A stretch of 64,000 nt of DNA, taken from the NCBI GenBank assembly GCA_017631275.1, contig JAGBTQ010000012.1, positions 1-64,000 of the forward strand, read 5' to 3'. The stretch is from Alistipes sp. (GTDB lineage: Bacteria; Bacteroidota; Bacteroidia; Bacteroidales; Rikenellaceae). The translations under genes were made by a program, and so were the position numbers. Below the pieces are notes generated by a model, which saw nothing but the letters and a program-made list of their open reading frames with translations, ran no database searches and was not told the DNA's origin. Positions 61,366 to 64,000 of the stretch are shown piece after piece; position 1 is the stretch's first letter, and each line of letters begins with the position of its first letter.

Positions 61366-62415
61366 CTAAAGAATCAACATCGCATCGCCGTAGGTACCAA
61401 AGCGGTAGCCCTCGTCGCGAGCAATTTTGTATGCGTCCATCACCATGTTATAACCGCCAAATGCTGCCACCATCATAAGCTGTGTTGAGTATGGAAGCTG
61501 GAAGTTAGTAACCATAGCATCTGCCGACGTAAACTGATAAGGGTGGAAGATAAACTTGTTTGTCCAGCCCTCCATAGGCTTAATCATGCCTCCCACTGAT
61601 ACTGCAGTCTCCATAGCGCGCATTGTTGTTGTGCCAATTGCCACAATCTTTCGTCCATCACGCTTGGCAGCGTTAATCTGCTCGGCAGTCTCGTTGTTAA
61701 TGAAGAACTGCTCCGAGTCCATCTTATGCTTCGACAAATCCTCCACATCAACTGTGCGGAAGTTGCCAAGGCCTACGTGGAGTGTTAGGAATGCGCTATC
61801 TATACCCTTGATCTCCATGCGCTTAAGCAGGTGCTTCGAGAAGTGAAGACCCGCTGTTGGCGCTGCCACAGCACCTTCATTCTTAGCATATATTGTCTGA
61901 TACCACTCCTCGTCCTCTGGCTCAACCTTCTCACGCACCCAGCGAGGTAGTGGAGTCTCACCCATGGCATACAACGCCTCCTTGAACTCCTCATACGAGC
62001 CGTCGTACAAGAAGCGGAGCGTACGTCCACGCGATGTAGTGTTGTCAATAACCTCAGCACCCATCAAGTCGTCGTTGCCAAAGTATAGCTTGTTGCCTAT
62101 ACGAATTTTACGTGCTGGATCTACCAACACGTCCCATAGGCGAAGCTCGCTATTTAGCTCACGAAGCAAGAATATCTCGATGTCGGCACCCGTCTTCTCC
62201 TTACAACCCTGAAGACGTGCAGGGAATACCTTTGTGTCGTTGAACACAAACATATCCTTCTCGTCGAAATACTCGATAATATCTTTAAATGTGCGGTGCT
62301 CAATCTCGCCTGTCGAACGGTGCAACACCATCAGACGAGCATCATCACGGTTTACCGTAGGATATTTTGCAATCATATCCTCGGAAAACTCATAGCCATA
62401 CTGTGATAACTTCAT
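61366..62415 (-). CDS. queA: tRNA preQ1(34) S-adenosylmethionine ribosyltransferase-isomerase
   Basis: 349 residues, full Que[48 protein letters not shown] and [12 protein letters not shown]. It transfers the ribosyl part of SAM to preQ1-tRNA in queuosine synthesis. It is 51 bp downstream of truB, a tRNA-modification pairing. Confidence 0.95.
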   Translation of the reverse strand: MKLSQYGYEFSEDMIAKYPTVNRDDARLMVLHRSTGEIEHRTFKDIIEYFDEKDMFVFNDTKVFPARLQGCKEKTGADIEIFLLRELNSELRLWDVLVDPARKIRIGNKLYFGNDDLMGAEVIDNTTSRGRTLRFLYDGSYEEFKEALYAMGETPLPRWVREKVEPEDEEWYQTIYAKNEGAVAAPTAGLHFSKHLLKRMEIKGIDSAFLTLHVGLGNFRTVDVEDLSKHKMDSEQFFINNETAEQINAAKRDGRKIVAIGTTTMRAMETAVSVGGMIKPMEGWTNKFIFHPYQFTSADAMVTNFQLPYSTQLMMVAAFGGYNMVMDAYKIARDEGYRFGTYGDAMLIL

Positions 62416-62466
62416 TATTTTATCTTAAAAAAGCGTGTAACAATCAAATATTATACGCAAAAGTCG

Positions 62467-63177
62467 CTATTTTGTTTCACATTCGCGCAACTTTTCCATA
62501 AAATCGTCGAGCGTATGCGACTTTTCAACGGTGTAACCACCACTGCGGGTACGTCGCAACGAGCTAAGATAGGCACCGCTCTCAAGCTTCTCGCCAATCT
62601 CAAATGCCAACGAACGAATATAGGTACCCTTCGAGCACTCCACCCTAATCTTTATGCGTGGCAGGTCATACTCCAAGAGCTCCATAGAGTAGATGTTGAT
62701 AAGCGCCTTTTTGAGCTCAACCTCCTCGCCTGCACGTGCAAACTCGTAGGCACGCACACCCTGCACCTTCTTTGCTGAGTAGAGTGGCGGTAGCTGCTCA
62801 CGCTCGCCACACAACGCTTTAAGAGCCTCCTCTACCTTCTCGCGCGTGATATGCTCCGTAGGATAGGTCTGGTCCACTTCATGCTCCATGTCGCCACTTG
62901 GTGTTGTTGCGCCAAGCTGAAGCTCTGCCACATACTCCTTCTGCTCTGCCTGCAAAGCCTCCACCTGCTTTGTGGCACGACCTATGCACACAAGCAAAAT
63001 ACCCGTAGCCAACGGATCAAGCGTGCCCGCATGGCCAATCTTAATCTTTGGATAGCCACACTTGCGCAACTGAAACTTCAGCTTGCGCACCACATCTGCC
63101 GATGTCCACTCATAGGGTTTATCAATAACGGCGACATATCCTTCAGGAAAGTCAACCTCTCGTAGTGAAAATTCCAT
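62467..63177 (-). CDS. truB: tRNA pseudouridine(55) synthase
   Basis: 236 residues from ATG at 63177 (MEFSLREVDFPEGYVAVIDK); a longer start would overlap uppP. Catalytic Asp in IGHAGTLDPLATGILLV, then PPLYSAKKVQGVRAYE and KGTYIRSLAFEIGEKL. It makes pseudouridine 55 in the T-loop of tRNAs. The start is 1 nt after the uppP stop codon. Confidence 0.94.
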   Translation of the reverse strand: MEFSLREVDFPEGYVAVIDKPYEWTSADVVRKLKFQLRKCGYPKIKIGHAGTLDPLATGILLVCIGRATKQVEALQAEQKEYVAELQLGATTPSGDMEHEVDQTYPTEHITREKVEEALKALCGEREQLPPLYSAKKVQGVRAYEFARAGEEVELKKALINIYSMELLEYDLPRIKIRVECSKGTYIRSLAFEIGEKLESGAYLSSLRRTRSGGYTVEKSHTLDDFMEKLRECETK

Positions 63178-63178
63178 A

Positions 63179-63973
63179 TTATATAAAATAAGAGCTGATG
63201 GCAACAACGCCCACCACAGCACAGTAAATAGCAAACCAAATTAGCTTGCCTCGCTTAACGATGTTAATCATATACTTACAAGCAAGGCAACCCACGATAA
63301 ACGATGCAAGGAAACCAGCCACCAGAGCACCTGTTCCAACACCCGCCATCGACATACCACCATCTATAACCTCAAGAAGGGTCTCGCCAAGGATTGGGGC
63401 AAGCACCATAAGGAACGAGAATGTTGCCACAGCCGACTTCTCGTTGCCAAGCAACAGGCCCGTGGCGATTGTTGTGCCCGAGCGCGAAAGACCTGGCATC
63501 GAGGCTACTGCCTGTGACAGACCAATGATAAATGAGTCACGATACGATATTGTGCTCTTCTGACGTGGACGAGCATAGTATGCAAACGAGAGCAACGCCG
63601 CAGTGAGCAGAAGCATAGCACCCACAATAATCATAATGTAGCTCGAGCTTAGCATGGCATTAATCTGATCCTTGAGCATGAAGCCCACAACACCGATAGG
63701 GAGCATCGAGATAACGAGCTTTACGAAGTAGCGCTTCTCATCGTTCATACCACGCGAGAATACACCTTTGATAAGGCCCCAAATCTCGCCCCACAACACC
63801 ACGATGGTACTAAGTACCGTTGCGGCATGCAGCGTAACATCAAATGTCAGATTCTCCTCAAGCTCAACACCGAGCAACTCCTTTGCAAGCTGAAGGTGTC
63901 CACTGCTCGACACAGGCAAAAACTCGGTGAGTCCCTGCACTGCGCCCAAGATTATCGACTCTAAAATCTCCAT
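63179..63973 (-). CDS. uppP: Undecaprenyl-diphosphatase
   Basis: 264 residues, polytopic (about seven to eight segments). UppP/BacA motifs: [17 protein letters not shown] at the N-terminus and [12 protein letters not shown] in the middle. It recycles undecaprenyl diphosphate for cell-wall synthesis and gives some bacitracin resistance. First visible gene of uppP-truB-queA; its promoter region runs to the window edge. Confidence 0.94.
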   Translation of the reverse strand: MEILESIILGAVQGLTEFLPVSSSGHLQLAKELLGVELEENLTFDVTLHAATVLSTIVVLWGEIWGLIKGVFSRGMNDEKRYFVKLVISMLPIGVVGFMLKDQINAMLSSSYIMIIVGAMLLLTAALLSFAYYARPRQKSTISYRDSFIIGLSQAVASMPGLSRSGTTIATGLLLGNEKSAVATFSFLMVLAPILGETLLEVIDGGMSMAGVGTGALVAGFLASFIVGCLACKYMINIVKRGKLIWFAIYCAVVGVVAISSYFI

Positions 63974-64000
63974 AGTTTATAGTTCAGTTATGTTTACTTT

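Overview
The window is chromosomal DNA of a member of the Bacteroidales. Evidence: promoters fit the Bacteroidetes consensus (TTG-type -33, about 20 bp spacer, TAnnTTTG -7) instead of -35/-10. The gene content is typical of the phylum: DUF4270 lipoprotein, BatD/BatE, BspA-like leucine-rich protein, a TonB-family protein with a receptor-plug-like segment, short GT5 'glycogen synthase', and the order uppP-truB-queA. Genus cannot be fixed from the sequence; the moderate GC and gene set would fit Rikenellaceae or a relative.

Layout. 0-0.6 kb: four tandem leftward promoters and a leader that probably belong to an rRNA operon beyond the left edge. 0.6-26.3 kb: mostly leftward housekeeping genes. 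These include an arylpyruvate module (CoA transferase, aminotransferase, iorB, iorA), ridA, pth-rplY, a chain dnaX-tyrS-folB-NSS transporter-fumarase, batD-batE-recR, and apt-recG. 26.4-33.2 kb: rightward accessory genes (SDR, sialidase lipoprotein, two orphan secreted proteins, tRNA-Leu(UAG) on the minus strand, FAD enzyme, SSS transporter). 33.3-37.0 kb: outer membrane protein, galE and a BspA-like repeat protein. 37.1-45.1 kb: a compact leftward cassette of eight intact phage-like genes (two tail-tip-like proteins, ClpP-type protease, major capsid, portal, connector, holin, muramidase) with no terminase, tape measure or integrase. 45.5-54.9 kb: a rightward run of prfA, a polyphosphate-polymerase/DUF4956/DUF2490/TonB-like group, xseA-xseB, a methyltransferase, an RSH (p)ppGpp synthetase and a PAS protein. 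55.3-64 kb: leftward C1 peptidase, topA, DUF4270, GT5 enzyme, queA, truB, uppP.

The most unusual material is (1) the terminase-less capsid cassette. (2) Next is a family of 130-133 bp hairpin elements at four loci: ends and apical GTAC loop are conserved while the stems differ but stay complementary, and each abuts or overlaps the stop codon of the gene it follows. (3) A second small element family has a conserved internal loop and covarying stems. (4) A ten-A run in dnaX would make a gamma-like short subunit by -1 slippage. (5) An RSH enzyme has its hydrolase residues replaced. Assignments rest on reading motifs by eye; no database search was possible.
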